Source: Rhodocyclales bacterium
GTDB lineage: Bacteria; Pseudomonadota; Gammaproteobacteria; Burkholderiales; Rhodocyclaceae
Direction of reading: 5' to 3'
Assembly (NCBI GenBank): GCA_016214145.1
Contig: JACRPA010000002.1
Location: forward strand, 985,258 to 1,049,257
DNA length: 64,000 nt
A model generated the notes under the pieces. That model did not search any database. It was not told the DNA's origin and worked only from the letters and a program-made list of their open reading frames with translations. The first letter of the stretch is position 1. Each line of letters opens with the position of its first letter. The translations under genes were made by a program, and so were the position numbers. Shown here in pieces: positions 9,120-17,137 of this stretch.

Positions 9120-9377
9120 ATGCCCCTGTCCATCCGCCTGACTGCGGAAGAAGAAAGGCTTCTGGAAAAAGCCTGCCAGCGCAGCGCCCGCAGCAAGTCC
9201 GACATCGTCAAGCAGGGCGTGCGGGAAGTCTGCTCGCGCATCGTGCGCGGGGACAAGACCCCCTACGAGCTCGGCGCGGACCTGTTCGGCGCGGGCGACC
9301 TGGCCAAGCCGCCCGCCGACAAGATGAAGCGCGCCGTCTGGGAGAAGCTGCGTGACAAGCACCGCCGCGCTCGTTGA
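9120..9377 (+). CDS. Ribbon-helix-helix antitoxin-like protein
   Basis: The 85-residue protein begins MPLSIRLTAEEERLLEKAC, a short beta strand followed by helices as in CopG/RHH DNA-binding antitoxins, and ends with a basic C-terminal tail that would bind the toxin. The start at 9120 was chosen over an ATG 33 bp upstream because it begins directly at the RHH strand. It overlaps the downstream PIN gene by 26 bp and is preceded by a promoter with a palindromic operator, the usual layout of an autoregulated toxin-antitoxin operon. Confidence 0.8.
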   Translation: MPLSIRLTAEEERLLEKACQRSARSKSDIVKQGVREVCSRIVRGDKTPYELGADLFGAGDLAKPPADKMKRAVWEKLRDKHRRAR

Positions 9378-9768
9378 TACCGGCTTCCTCGTCGCGCTGT
9401 TCGCCAAAAGCGACAAGCACCACCGCTCGGCGCGCGAATTCCTCGCCCAGGCCGGCAACATCCGACTCCATTCGATCTGGCCGGTCGTCGCCGAGGCCTG
9501 CCATTTCCTCGACACGAACGGCAAGGCTGCGCTGCTAAAATGGCTCGAACGCGGCACCGTCGCCATGCACGACATCGTCGTCGCCGACCTGCCCGCCGTC
9601 CGCAAGACGCTGGAGAAATACCGCAACCTCGACCCCGACTTCACCGATGCCGCCCTGGTAACGCTCGCCGGTTCGCTCGGCATCACCGGAATCATCACCG
9701 TCGATTGCCGGGATTTTTCGGCGTACAGAATAGGCAACGGGCAGGCGTTCCTGCGGCTGTGGCTTTAA
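9352..9768 (+). CDS. PIN-domain ribonuclease, VapC-like toxin
   Basis: This 138-residue protein starts at a GTG inside the antitoxin gene. The PIN acidic residues are visible as D9 in ALVDTGFLVALF, E49 in VVAEACHFL, and D95/D98 in LDPDFTDAAL, plus D118 in ITVDCRDF. PIN toxins cleave RNA, often tRNA or rRNA, when their antitoxin is degraded. Its family resembles VapC-type partners of RHH antitoxins. Toxin activity itself is inferred. Confidence 0.82.
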   Translation: MTSTAALVDTGFLVALFAKSDKHHRSAREFLAQAGNIRLHSIWPVVAEACHFLDTNGKAALLKWLERGTVAMHDIVVADLPAVRKTLEKYRNLDPDFTDAALVTLAGSLGITGIITVDCRDFSAYRIGNGQAFLRLWL

Positions 9769-9823
9769 CTTCGATGCCTAAAGCTGGCAGGCGGATCTAA
9801 AGACTACGGATTCGGGACAATCT

Positions 9824-10321
9824 ATGAAACCAAGGCTTTCCTCAATTGCGGGCAATGACAAAGTTCTAAGCTCGATCATCACATGTATTTCCAACATCAA
9901 GTGCCCGAAGGAGTTGATTGAATTACGCGGTCCTCAACGTGATCAGAAGGAAGTTGTCAAAAAATTTCAGGAAAAAGTCAAAACCAGACTTGCAGACAAA
10001 ATAAAAACGATTACATGGCAAACAGAAGTTTGCCCAGGCTCGGAAAACGGTGACTCCGTCGACGTCTACGGAGCCGGACCAAAATGTGTGGTGGCGATTG
10101 AGCTAGACAAGGCTCGTGCTGACCAAGTTTCAAAGAAATTTGTTTCACGTATGGCAATCCTGAAATCAAACCCAGAGCGAACCTACTACATATCCCTGTG
10201 CTATCCAGGTACAGAAAATATGAACTCAGCGGAATGCGAGAAATATTTCGGTTACTGCTCGAAACTGGCACGTAGGATGAGGAGTCACTACGCTGGTTTG
10301 ATTATTGGGCCTGCAAAGTAG
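9824..10321 (+). CDS. AT-rich orphan, possible PD-(D/E)xK-type nuclease
   Basis: The 165-residue protein has no recognised family. SVDVYG followed 12-18 residues later by VVAIELDKAR resembles the D...(D/E)xK layout of restriction-like nucleases, and the N-terminal half is Lys-rich. Base composition and codon use (many AAA, AAT, TTT codons) are much more AT-rich than the neighbours, suggesting recent acquisition. It lies between a toxin-antitoxin pair and a sirtuin. The nuclease idea is a motif-level guess. Confidence 0.6.
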   Translation: MKPRLSSIAGNDKVLSSIITCISNIKCPKELIELRGPQRDQKEVVKKFQEKVKTRLADKIKTITWQTEVCPGSENGDSVDVYGAGPKCVVAIELDKARADQVSKKFVSRMAILKSNPERTYYISLCYPGTENMNSAECEKYFGYCSKLARRMRSHYAGLIIGPAK

Positions 10322-10405
10322 CTGGCCGCCAGAATAGCCATGTTCCTGACCGCATCATCGCAAGGACGGCAAATACATTTTCACAGCCATATTGCACGTT
10401 TTTTT

Positions 10406-10422
10406 GTTAAGCAGATCTTAAC
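10406..10422. promoter_or_regulatory. Palindrome upstream of the sirtuin gene
   Basis: GTTAAG-CAGAT-CTTAAC is a perfect inverted repeat ending 6 bp before the GTG start. It sits where an operator or a 5' leader hairpin would be. The regulator is unknown. Confidence 0.35.
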
Positions 10423-10427
10423 TGCAC

Positions 10428-11261
10428 GTGCTTGATGACTCACTTCGTAATCGGCTTCGACTAGCAAGACACGTCACCGTCTTCACCGGCGCCGGCATCT
10501 CCGCCGAGAGCGGCATTCCCACTTTCCGCGAGCGTTTCACCGGCCTCTGGGCCAATACCGATCCGCAGGAAGTGGCGACGCCGGAGGCGTTTCGCGCCGA
10601 TCCGCAGCGCGTGTGGGACTGGCACGTGCATCTGGCCGGGACGGTGCGAAGGGCGGCGCCCAATGCCGGCCATCGGGCCATTGCGCGCCTGCAGGATGCT
10701 GTCGGGCGGGTGACGGTCATCACCCAGAACATCGACGACCTCCACCACGCAGCGGGCAGCCGCGATGTGCTGGAGCTTCACGGCAACCTCTTCCGCCTGG
10801 CGCCCTTCGTGGACGAGGCGGTCCTGTTCGCCGCGGAGCGCGGCCCGCTGATCTGCCATCTCTGCGGCGGCTATGCCCTGCGCGACGACTGCGATCCCTA
10901 TGCCGGCCGGGAAGACCTGGCGTGCCTGCGCCTCGATGCCGGCCCCGTCCCGCGCTGCCCCGCCTGCGGCGCGCTGCTGCGTCCGGACATCGTCTGGTTC
11001 GGCGAGCCGCTCGACCCCCACGTGCTGGGCGCGGCCTTCGAGGCGGCCGACGCCTGCGATGCACTTCTATGCGTCGGCAGCTCGCTGGAAGTGGAGCCGG
11101 CGGCGAGCATCCCCTACCGGGCCATCCGGCGGGGCGCCGTCGTGGTCGAGATCAATCCCGCACCGACGGCCCTGACGGAACATGCCGATGCCGGCATCCG
11201 TGGCAATGCGGCCGAAGTGCTGCCGGCGCTGTTTCGGGAGGTATGGGGGCAGGACGCCTGA
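10428..11261 (+). CDS. cobB: Sirtuin, NAD-dependent protein deacylase
   Basis: The 277-residue protein (GTG start) has the sirtuin signatures GAGISAESGIPTFR (NAD binding), TQNIDDLH, the catalytic His in LELHGN, a four-Cys zinc site (CHLC at about 145-148 and CPAC at about 185-188) and GSSLEVEPA. It removes acyl groups from lysines using NAD. The Tyr/Arg pair that marks desuccinylases (YxxR in E. coli CobB) is replaced here by His and Leu in the VWDWHVHLAG segment, so plain deacetylation is more likely. The symbol is by superfamily only. Confidence 0.88.
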   Translation: MLDDSLRNRLRLARHVTVFTGAGISAESGIPTFRERFTGLWANTDPQEVATPEAFRADPQRVWDWHVHLAGTVRRAAPNAGHRAIARLQDAVGRVTVITQNIDDLHHAAGSRDVLELHGNLFRLAPFVDEAVLFAAERGPLICHLCGGYALRDDCDPYAGREDLACLRLDAGPVPRCPACGALLRPDIVWFGEPLDPHVLGAAFEAADACDALLCVGSSLEVEPAASIPYRAIRRGAVVVEINPAPTALTEHADAGIRGNAAEVLPALFREVWGQDA

Positions 11262-11271
11262 CCGGGAAACA

Positions 11272-11294
11272 AAAGTCAGTCCCTGCGATACGGC
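11272..11294 (-). repeat. Dispersed motif GCCGT-N10-CTGACTTT, copy 2
   Basis: An exact match on the minus strand, and the only copy outside an intact gene. It lies 11 bp after the sirtuin stop. Confidence 0.85.
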
Positions 11295-11312
11295 GACGGG
11301 AATCATAGTCAC

Positions 11313-11405
11313 GTCTCGTCGCAATCCAGCGCGACGCCCTGTTTGACCAGACTATCCTGCGCGGATGCCTGTTTGAAATCCGCATGGGCGGCTATACTTG
11401 CCGCA
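11313..11405 (-). pseudogene. Decayed second copy of the rsmB 3' region
   Basis: Read on the minus strand, this stretch encodes AAHADFKQASAQD, then SLVKQGVALDC and an in-frame TGA. The intact rsmB has AAHPDFRQVSAQD followed by ILAQQGIALEC at its C-terminal end. DNA identity is roughly three quarters over about 80 bp. Nothing upstream of this segment resembles rsmB, and the last ~20 codons of the gene are missing. The copy is in the same orientation as rsmB, and the MNT/HEPN pair lies exactly between the two. A displaced original 3' end after insertion of the pair is the simplest reading. Confidence 0.72.
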
Positions 11406-11436
11406 CGGCCAATCTAACATTGCCCGGACAGACGCC

Positions 11437-11727
11437 ATGAAACCCTCACAGGCACTGCAATCCCATCGAAACGCGATCAGGCGCATCGTGGAATCGCATC
11501 GCGCACGGAATGCGCGCATCTTCGGCTCGGTGCTGCGTGGCGAGGACGAAGAGGACAGCGATCTCGATCTTCTGGTCGAACCGCTGCCTGGCGCAACCTT
11601 GTTCGATCTCGGAGCCATTCAGGTGGAACTGGAAGAGACGCTTGGCGTTCATGTAGAGGTGCTGACGCCGGGTGACTTGCCCGAGAAATTCCGTTCCCGG
11701 GTTTTGGCCGAGGCTGTCCCGGTATGA
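11437..11727 (+). CDS. mntA: MNT-type nucleotidyltransferase antitoxin
   Basis: The 96-residue protein contains GSVLRGEDEEDSDLDLLVE, the GS-x10-SDxDL active site of minimal nucleotidyltransferases, where the two Asp bind metal. In characterised MntA/HepT systems this enzyme AMPylates a Tyr of the HEPN toxin and so silences it. The start MKPSQAL was preferred to an ATG 39 bp upstream. It overlaps the HEPN gene by 4 bp (ATGA). Confidence 0.88.
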   Translation: MKPSQALQSHRNAIRRIVESHRARNARIFGSVLRGEDEEDSDLDLLVEPLPGATLFDLGAIQVELEETLGVHVEVLTPGDLPEKFRSRVLAEAVPV

Positions 11728-12089
11728 AGGCTGGCTCGCAAGGGCTACGCCAGGCCGACTACCTGGGCCACATGCTGGAAGCCGTTCGTCTTGTCCGAAG
11801 CTATATGGAAGGTCTGAGCAAGGCCGACTTTCTGGACGACAGAAAAACCCAGCAAGCCGTGATTCTGAACATCCTGGTGATCGGCGAAGCCGCCACCAAG
11901 ATCGCAGATGAATTTCCGGAGTTTGTCGCACGGTACCCTGAGGTGCGCTGGAAGGACATGCGCGGCATGCGCAATCGAATGGCGCACGGCTATTTCGACA
12001 TCAACCTCGATGTCGTGTGGGAAACCGCGCAGCAATCGCTTCCAGCATTGGAGCAGCAACTGCTCGGGCTTCTCAATCGAGAAGCCTGA
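11724..12089 (+). CDS. hepT: HEPN-domain toxin (HepT-like, DUF86)
   Basis: The 121-residue helical protein carries RNRMAHGYF, the R-x4-H-x-Y motif of HepT RNases in which Arg and His cleave RNA and the following Tyr is the AMPylation target. It is coupled to the MNT gene. It ends 7 bp from the convergent rsmB stop codon. Pairing, order and motif all match the MntA/HepT toxin-antitoxin family. Confidence 0.9.
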   Translation: MKAGSQGLRQADYLGHMLEAVRLVRSYMEGLSKADFLDDRKTQQAVILNILVIGEAATKIADEFPEFVARYPEVRWKDMRGMRNRMAHGYFDINLDVVWETAQQSLPALEQQLLGLLNREA

Positions 12090-12096
12090 TTCGCGG

Positions 12097-13356
12097 CTAG
12101 GCCGCCCGTTCCAGCACCGCCGCAAAAAACCCGTCCGTCCCGTGCGCATGCGGCGTCAGCCGCAGCGTGTCGCCGCATTCCAGCGCGATGCCCTGCTGGG
12201 CGAGGATGTCCTGCGCGGACACCTGTCTGAAATCCGGATGCGCGGCGAGGAAGCCGGCGACGATGGCTTCGTTCTCCTCGGGCAGGATGCTGCAGGTGGC
12301 GTACACCAGCCGCCCGCCCTGCTTCACCAGGCGCGAGGCGCCCTTGAGGATGTCGTGCTGCTTGCGCGACAGCTCGGCCACGCCTTCCGGTGTCTGCCGC
12401 CACTTGAGGTCTGGGTTGCGGCGCAGCGTGCCGAGGCCGCTGCAGGGGGCGTCTACCAGCACGCGGTCGATCTTGCCGGCGAGGCGCTTGATGCGGATGT
12501 CGTTCTCGTTGGCGATCACCACCGGATGCACGTTGGAGAGGCCGGAGCGCGCCACGCGGTCCTTCAGCCGCGCCAGGCGCTTGTCGGAAACGTCGAAGGC
12601 GTAGAGCCGGCCGGTGGAGCGCATCAGGGCGCCCATCAGCAGGGTCTTGCCGCCGGCGCCGGCGCAGAAATCCGCCGCCATCTCGCCGCGCTTCGGCGCC
12701 AGCAGATAGCCGAGCAGCTGGCTGCCCTCGTCCTGCACCTCGATGCTGCCGTCGAGGTAGAGCGGATGCTTCTGCAGCGCCGGCTTGGCCTTGAGGCGGA
12801 TGGCGAGCGGCGAGAGCATGCCCGCCTCGGCGGCGATGCCCTCCTCCTTGAGCCGCGCCAGCACCGCCTCGCGCTCGGCCTTCAGCGCATTCACGCGCAG
12901 GTCGAGCGGCGCGGCCTGGTTGAGCCCCTGCGCCAGCTTGAGCAGGTCGCCCGCTTCCATGTGCACCAACAGCCGCTCGGCCAGCCAGTCGGGGAAATCG
13001 GCCTGCTCGGCGAGGCTGAGTTCGCCGGGCTGGCGGCCCTTCAGCTCGGCCACCCACTTCAGTTCCTTCTCGCTGACGACGCCTTCGAGCTGCCGCTGGC
13101 TGACGCCGGACAGGCGCGTCAGCGCCGCCAGCACCAGGCGGCGCGGCGTCGCCTCGGCGCCGAGCAGGTGCTCCAGCAGCCGGCGGCGGCGCAGCACGGC
13201 GTAGGCGGTCTCGGCGATGAAGCCGCGGTCGTGCTGGCCGAGCAGGCGGTTGTCGCGGAAGAATTTCGACAGCACGGCGTCGGCCGGATGCTCGAATTTG
13301 AGGAGCAGGTTGAGCGCTGTGGTCGTCGCGTCGAGGAGTTTCGGTGTGATGCGCAT
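12097..13356 (-). CDS. rsmB: 16S rRNA (cytosine-C5) methyltransferase, RsmB/NOP2 family
   Basis: The 419-residue protein has an N-terminal NusB-like helical domain and a SAM-dependent methyltransferase domain with DFCAGAGGKTLLMGALM (SAM binding), VDAPCSGLGTLRRNPD and VYATCSILPEEN; the two Cys in the last motifs are the catalytic pair of m5C methyltransferases. It modifies rRNA. It is adjacent to the DUF3108 gene and purN, as in other betaproteobacteria. Part of its 3' end is duplicated in decayed form at 11313-11405. Confidence 0.88.
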   Translation of the reverse strand: MRITPKLLDATTTALNLLLKFEHPADAVLSKFFRDNRLLGQHDRGFIAETAYAVLRRRRLLEHLLGAEATPRRLVLAALTRLSGVSQRQLEGVVSEKELKWVAELKGRQPGELSLAEQADFPDWLAERLLVHMEAGDLLKLAQGLNQAAPLDLRVNALKAEREAVLARLKEEGIAAEAGMLSPLAIRLKAKPALQKHPLYLDGSIEVQDEGSQLLGYLLAPKRGEMAADFCAGAGGKTLLMGALMRSTGRLYAFDVSDKRLARLKDRVARSGLSNVHPVVIANENDIRIKRLAGKIDRVLVDAPCSGLGTLRRNPDLKWRQTPEGVAELSRKQHDILKGASRLVKQGGRLVYATCSILPEENEAIVAGFLAAHPDFRQVSAQDILAQQGIALECGDTLRLTPHAHGTDGFFAAVLERAA

Positions 13357-13365
13357 GCGGGCTTT

Positions 13366-14367
13366 CTATTTGTCCTGTGTGGCGAGCCGCGCGCCGTCGA
13401 CTTCCAGCTCGACGGCATTCTGCTCGAACACCTCGCCCTTGCGGTCCAGGTAGCGGATGCGCACCGGCAGGTTGCGGTAGTCGGATGCCAACCACAGGTC
13501 CATGCCCTGTTCGCCCGGCAGGGCCGGCGTCTTCACGTGCCAGGTGCGCAGCTCGCCGAAGCGCGTGGCGATCTTCTCTTCGCCGACCGCCTCGTAGGCG
13601 TAGCGGCCGTAATTCTTGCCGGTGGCGATCATCAACTCGACCCGCGCGGCCGCGGTCAGTCCGATCTGGTATATCTGCGAGAGGATGTCCTGGCTGCCTG
13701 CCGCCAGCGGCGCCTCGCGCCGCACCCGCTCTCCCGAGAACAGCGTCACTTTCATGGCGTCCCGGTCGAAGCGCACCCGCTCGGCCGTCTGGCCCATGCG
13801 TTCGACGCGGAACTCCCGCGGCACGATGCCCTCCTCCCCCAGGACGCCTTCGCTCGTTTGCACGACCTTCGCGGGTCGGAACAGCGCCGCCAGCCCGACC
13901 GTCTCCGTCAGGGTCTGCAGCGTGTAGGTGGCGTCGTCATGCCGCCAGGTGTGCGTCGACTGGCCGACCAGCGTGGTCTGCTCGCCCTCGCCGCGCGTCA
14001 CCGTGAAGCGGATGCGGCCCTGGTGGGGCCAGGGCAATTCGACCGGGGCCGGGGCCGGGGCGGCGGGCGGCGCCGACGGCAGCGCGGCGGCCGGCGCCGG
14101 TTCGGAGGACGCCGCCGGGGCGGCAACCTCGGGGACGGCGCGCTCCTCCGGCACGGGCTGCGGCGGGCGGGGCTTCGGCGCCGCCGGCCGGGTAGTGGAC
14201 GGCTTGAGGGCGGGGGCCGGGGATGGCCTGGGGGCGAGGCGGGCCTCGAGCATGCCGCTCGGCTCCGGCTCGTCGAGGAACGGCAAGCGCCAGCCGGGAC
14301 TGCCGATCACCGTGAGATGGACCAGCAGCGAGAGGAACAGCGCGGCAAGCAGGCGGCGGTCGGTCAT
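13366..14367 (-). CDS. DUF3108 domain protein with N-terminal membrane anchor
   Basis: This 333-residue protein has one N-terminal membrane segment (about 5-22), a Pro/Ala-rich linker (about 45-115) and a C-terminal beta-rich domain with SQTHTWRHDD-like strands typical of DUF3108. The N-terminus and linker resemble TonB-type energy transducers, so an envelope-spanning role is likely. Its ATG overlaps the purN stop (ATGA). The function is unknown. Confidence 0.75.
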   Translation of the reverse strand: MTDRRLLAALFLSLLVHLTVIGSPGWRLPFLDEPEPSGMLEARLAPRPSPAPALKPSTTRPAAPKPRPPQPVPEERAVPEVAAPAASSEPAPAAALPSAPPAAPAPAPVELPWPHQGRIRFTVTRGEGEQTTLVGQSTHTWRHDDATYTLQTLTETVGLAALFRPAKVVQTSEGVLGEEGIVPREFRVERMGQTAERVRFDRDAMKVTLFSGERVRREAPLAAGSQDILSQIYQIGLTAAARVELMIATGKNYGRYAYEAVGEEKIATRFGELRTWHVKTPALPGEQGMDLWLASDYRNLPVRIRYLDRKGEVFEQNAVELEVDGARLATQDK

Positions 14368-15014
14368 CCCCTGCCGGAATCGGGCTCCGGAACCAGCAAT
14401 GCGGACGCGCCGCGCCGCTCGCCGTCGAGCCGCACGCGGCCGTCGGCGGCGAGCGTCAGCCGCCCCTCGACGAACCAGCGCACCGCCTGCGGATAGGCGA
14501 CGTGCTCCTGCGCCAGCACGCGGGCGGCGAGCGACTCTTCGCTGTCGTCCGGGTACACCGGCACGGCGGCCTGGATGACGACCGGACCGTTGTCCAGCGC
14601 CGGCGTGACGAAGTGCACCGTGCAGCCGTGGATGCGGCAGCCGGCTTCCAGCGCGCGGCGGTGCGTGTGCAGGCCGGGGAAGGCCGGCAGCAGCGAGGGA
14701 TGGATGTTCATCAGGCGGCCGTGGTAGCGCCGCACGAAGGCGTCGCCGAGGATGCGCATGAAGCCGGCGAGGACGACGAGGTCCGGCGCGTGGCGGTCGA
14801 TCTCGGCGGCGAGCGCGGCATCGAACAGCTCGCGCGAGGCATGTTCGGCATGGGCCACCACCGCGGTCGAAATGCCGTGGGCGCGGGCGGTCTCCAGGCC
14901 CTTGGCGTCGGCCTTGTTGCTGATCACGGCACTGATGCGGCAAGGCAGCTTCGCTTCGAGCATGGCCTCCATGTTGCTGCCGCGGCCGGAGATGAGGATG
15001 ACGATGTTTTTCAT
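14364..15014 (-). CDS. purN: Phosphoribosylglycinamide formyltransferase
   Basis: The 216-residue enzyme transfers a formyl group from 10-formyl-THF to GAR in purine synthesis. Visible motifs are ISGRGSNMEAML (phosphate binding), the catalytic Asn-His-Asp set in LMNIHPSLLPAFPG, HGCTVHFVTPALDNGPVV, and the C-terminal region. Length is normal. purM, the next pathway step but one, is elsewhere in this window (25770-26798). Confidence 0.95.
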   Translation of the reverse strand: MKNIVILISGRGSNMEAMLEAKLPCRISAVISNKADAKGLETARAHGISTAVVAHAEHASRELFDAALAAEIDRHAPDLVVLAGFMRILGDAFVRRYHGRLMNIHPSLLPAFPGLHTHRRALEAGCRIHGCTVHFVTPALDNGPVVIQAAVPVYPDDSEESLAARVLAQEHVAYPQAVRWFVEGRLTLAADGRVRLDGERRGASALLVPEPDSGRG

Positions 15015-15016
15015 GT

Positions 15017-15724
15017 TCAGAACTTGACGGGCAGGAAGATCGCGGTGGCCACGTTCTGGAACACTTTCGCCACGATGCGGTTGGTCTTGTCGGCGATGAT
15101 TTTCGAGAGCAGGTCGAGGCTGCCGATGACCTTGCCGAACTCGCGCTCGAAGGAGAGGTTCTTCACCGGCCCGCCGCCCTCGTTGGAAAGCAGATAGAGC
15201 TCGCCGCCGGGCGCTGCCGCATTGGACAGCTTCCACACGGCGATCTCGACGTTGCGCGCGGCGTTGAACAGCGCCTGCGGATCGAGGTCGTCGAGAAGGA
15301 ACAGTTCGGTCTTGTCGTTGAAGGCCGTTTGCACCATGCCGCCGAGGCCGACGATGAAGGCCATGACGCGGTCGCCCGCATAGTCCTCGCGGAAGGCAAG
15401 ATGGATGACATCGGTGCCGCGCTTGTTCTCCAGCTCGGCGAATTTCCACTCGTGGTTGGTCTCGAAGATGCGCGCCACCGCCGCCTCCAGGCTGGCCTGT
15501 CCGCCCTTGCGCCACTCGCGCGGATTGCGCCGGTAGAGCTTTTCGGCGAGCAGCTTGAGGCTGGCGAAGACTTCGCGCTGGTGCGCCTCGGCGACGCGAT
15601 CGATGTCGGACTTGGCGATCTGGTTCGGATCGAAACCGGATACCGGCTTGCGCGGCGTGGTGCCCGTGGTCACGCAAGCGGCCAACAAGGGCAGGAAAAT
15701 CAACAAGACAAGCCGGATAGCCAT
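15017..15724 (-). CDS. Lipoprotein of unknown function
   Basis: The 235-residue protein begins with a lipoprotein signal (MAIRLVLLIFLPLLAAC, lipobox LAAC), so it is anchored to a membrane on the periplasmic side. The mature part is mostly helical with a Gly-rich hydrophobic stretch VMAFIVGLGGMVQTAF. No family was recognised with certainty. It lies 2 bp before purN and 2 bp after the PIN gene. Confidence 0.7.
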   Translation of the reverse strand: MAIRLVLLIFLPLLAACVTTGTTPRKPVSGFDPNQIAKSDIDRVAEAHQREVFASLKLLAEKLYRRNPREWRKGGQASLEAAVARIFETNHEWKFAELENKRGTDVIHLAFREDYAGDRVMAFIVGLGGMVQTAFNDKTELFLLDDLDPQALFNAARNVEIAVWKLSNAAAPGGELYLLSNEGGGPVKNLSFEREFGKVIGSLDLLSKIIADKTNRIVAKVFQNVATAIFLPVKF

Positions 15725-15726
15725 GC

Positions 15727-16125
15727 TCAAAAGGGAGGGTTCGCTACGGGCGGCGCCGCGCCCAGTTTTTTCGCCTGACGGCCCAGCGCCTTGTCGAAAC
15801 TGACCATGCCCGTGGCGCTGCCGCTCAAGGCCAGGTGCAGGGCATCGCCGAAATCCATGCCGGCTTCGTACCACTCCAGCGCCATGCTCACCGCCTCGCC
15901 CTGCAGCGGCTTGAAATTCGCCAGGCCCAGCAGCAGTCGCAGGCTCTCCACGATATCCTGCCGCGCATGGCCCCGCGTCTGCAGCACCCAGACCAGCTCC
16001 AGCATGACCGTGGGCGGCGCCGTGTAATCCTGTTTCTTCGAGAACAAGGCCACGGCGGCGCGATATTGCCCTTCGTGATCTTTCAGCAGAAGACGGGCCA
16101 GCACATTGGTGTCGACGGCAATCAT
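15727..16125 (-). CDS. PIN-domain ribonuclease, VapC-like toxin
   Basis: The 132-residue protein starts MIAVDTNVLARLLLKDH, the classic PIN N-terminus with catalytic D5, followed by E43 in VMLELVWVL and the acidic cluster MDFGDALH (D91, D94). It pairs with the AbrB-type antitoxin gene upstream through a 4-bp overlap. RNA cleavage is known for the family. Confidence 0.9.
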   Translation of the reverse strand: MIAVDTNVLARLLLKDHEGQYRAAVALFSKKQDYTAPPTVMLELVWVLQTRGHARQDIVESLRLLLGLANFKPLQGEAVSMALEWYEAGMDFGDALHLALSGSATGMVSFDKALGRQAKKLGAAPPVANPPF

Positions 16126-16391
16126 TTCTTGCTGTCCTCATCCAGCCCGACCAGCATGCGACCGATGGCCGACGCGTCCTCCGCGCCCGTCGGCTTCCTG
16201 GCGCCCTTGCGCTGCAGCACGCCGGCCACCTGCCTGAGCGTGGCCTGGCGGCTGGCTTTCACCGGTTTCAGCCGCAGTTCGCCACCCACCGCCGTAATGA
16301 TCAGCTCGGTGCCGGCGTCGATATGGTGGGATTCCCGCAGGGATTTCGGAATGACGACCTGCCCCTTGCTCGACACCTTGACGGTTTCCAT
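16122..16391 (-). CDS. SpoVT/AbrB-type antitoxin
   Basis: The 89-residue protein begins METVKVSSKGQVVIPKSLRE, the swapped-hairpin DNA-binding fold of AbrB/MazE-like antitoxins (VagC/VapB type). The C-terminal half, ending in a charged helix, would bind the PIN toxin. The start at 16391 excludes a 12-codon upstream extension that carries no homology. It overlaps the toxin gene by 4 bp. Confidence 0.88.
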   Translation of the reverse strand: METVKVSSKGQVVIPKSLRESHHIDAGTELIITAVGGELRLKPVKASRQATLRQVAGVLQRKGARKPTGAEDASAIGRMLVGLDEDSKK

Positions 16392-16452
16392 GGCTGCACC
16401 CCGGCGGTAAGACAATAAGTAAGACAAGGATACCCCGGCCGGGGCGCGCTGT

Positions 16453-17088
16453 CTATGCGCGGCGGTGCTTGAGGTAGGCGATCGCCGCCGGCAGCGTCGA
16501 CACGGCGATGATGCCGAGGATCACCAGCGTCAGGTTGTTCTGGATGATCGGCAGGTTGCCGAAGAGATAGCCGGCGACGGAGAGCGAGCCCACCCACAGC
16601 ACGGCGCCGGAGACATTGAAGGCCTGGAAGCGCACGTAGGTCATGGCACCGATGCCGGCGACGAAGGGCGCAAAGGTGCGCAGGATCGGGATGAAGCGCG
16701 TGATGACCAGCGTCTTGCCGCCGTGACGCTCGTAGAAGTCGTGCGTCTTCATCAGCGCCGCCTTGTTGAAGAAGCGCGAGCCTTCCCAGTGGAACACCTT
16801 CGGCCCGAGGTAGCGGCCGATCGAATAATTCACGCTGTTGCCGAGCACGGCGGCGGCGATCAGCGTGCCGTTCAGCACCCACAAATCCATGCTGCCCGCC
16901 CCGCACAGCGCGCCGGCGACGAAGAGCAGCGAATCGCCCGGCAGGAAGGGCGTCACGACGAAGCCCGTCTCGGCGAAGACGATCACGAAGAGGATGGCAT
17001 ACACCCAGACGCCGTGCTGGGCCAGCAGCACGGCGAGGTGCTTGTCGAGGTGGACGGCGATGTCCCAGATCAGTGCGAGGAATTCCAT
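16453..17088 (-). CDS. DedA family membrane protein
   Basis: The 211-residue protein contains the DedA/SNARE-associated motifs ETGFVVTPFLPGDSLLF and GNSVNYSIGRYLG, the F-x2-HG-x4-(I)-RFIPILRTFAPFVAG segment with the conserved Arg pair, and about five hydrophobic segments. DedA proteins are inner-membrane lipid flippases or proton-coupled transporters needed for envelope homeostasis. It is divergent from mutL. Confidence 0.92.
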   Translation of the reverse strand: MEFLALIWDIAVHLDKHLAVLLAQHGVWVYAILFVIVFAETGFVVTPFLPGDSLLFVAGALCGAGSMDLWVLNGTLIAAAVLGNSVNYSIGRYLGPKVFHWEGSRFFNKAALMKTHDFYERHGGKTLVITRFIPILRTFAPFVAGIGAMTYVRFQAFNVSGAVLWVGSLSVAGYLFGNLPIIQNNLTLVILGIIAVSTLPAAIAYLKHRRA

Positions 17089-17137
17089 GCGTTTGCGGAG
17101 CCAAAAAAGTCCGCAGAGTATAATTCATCCCGCTCCC

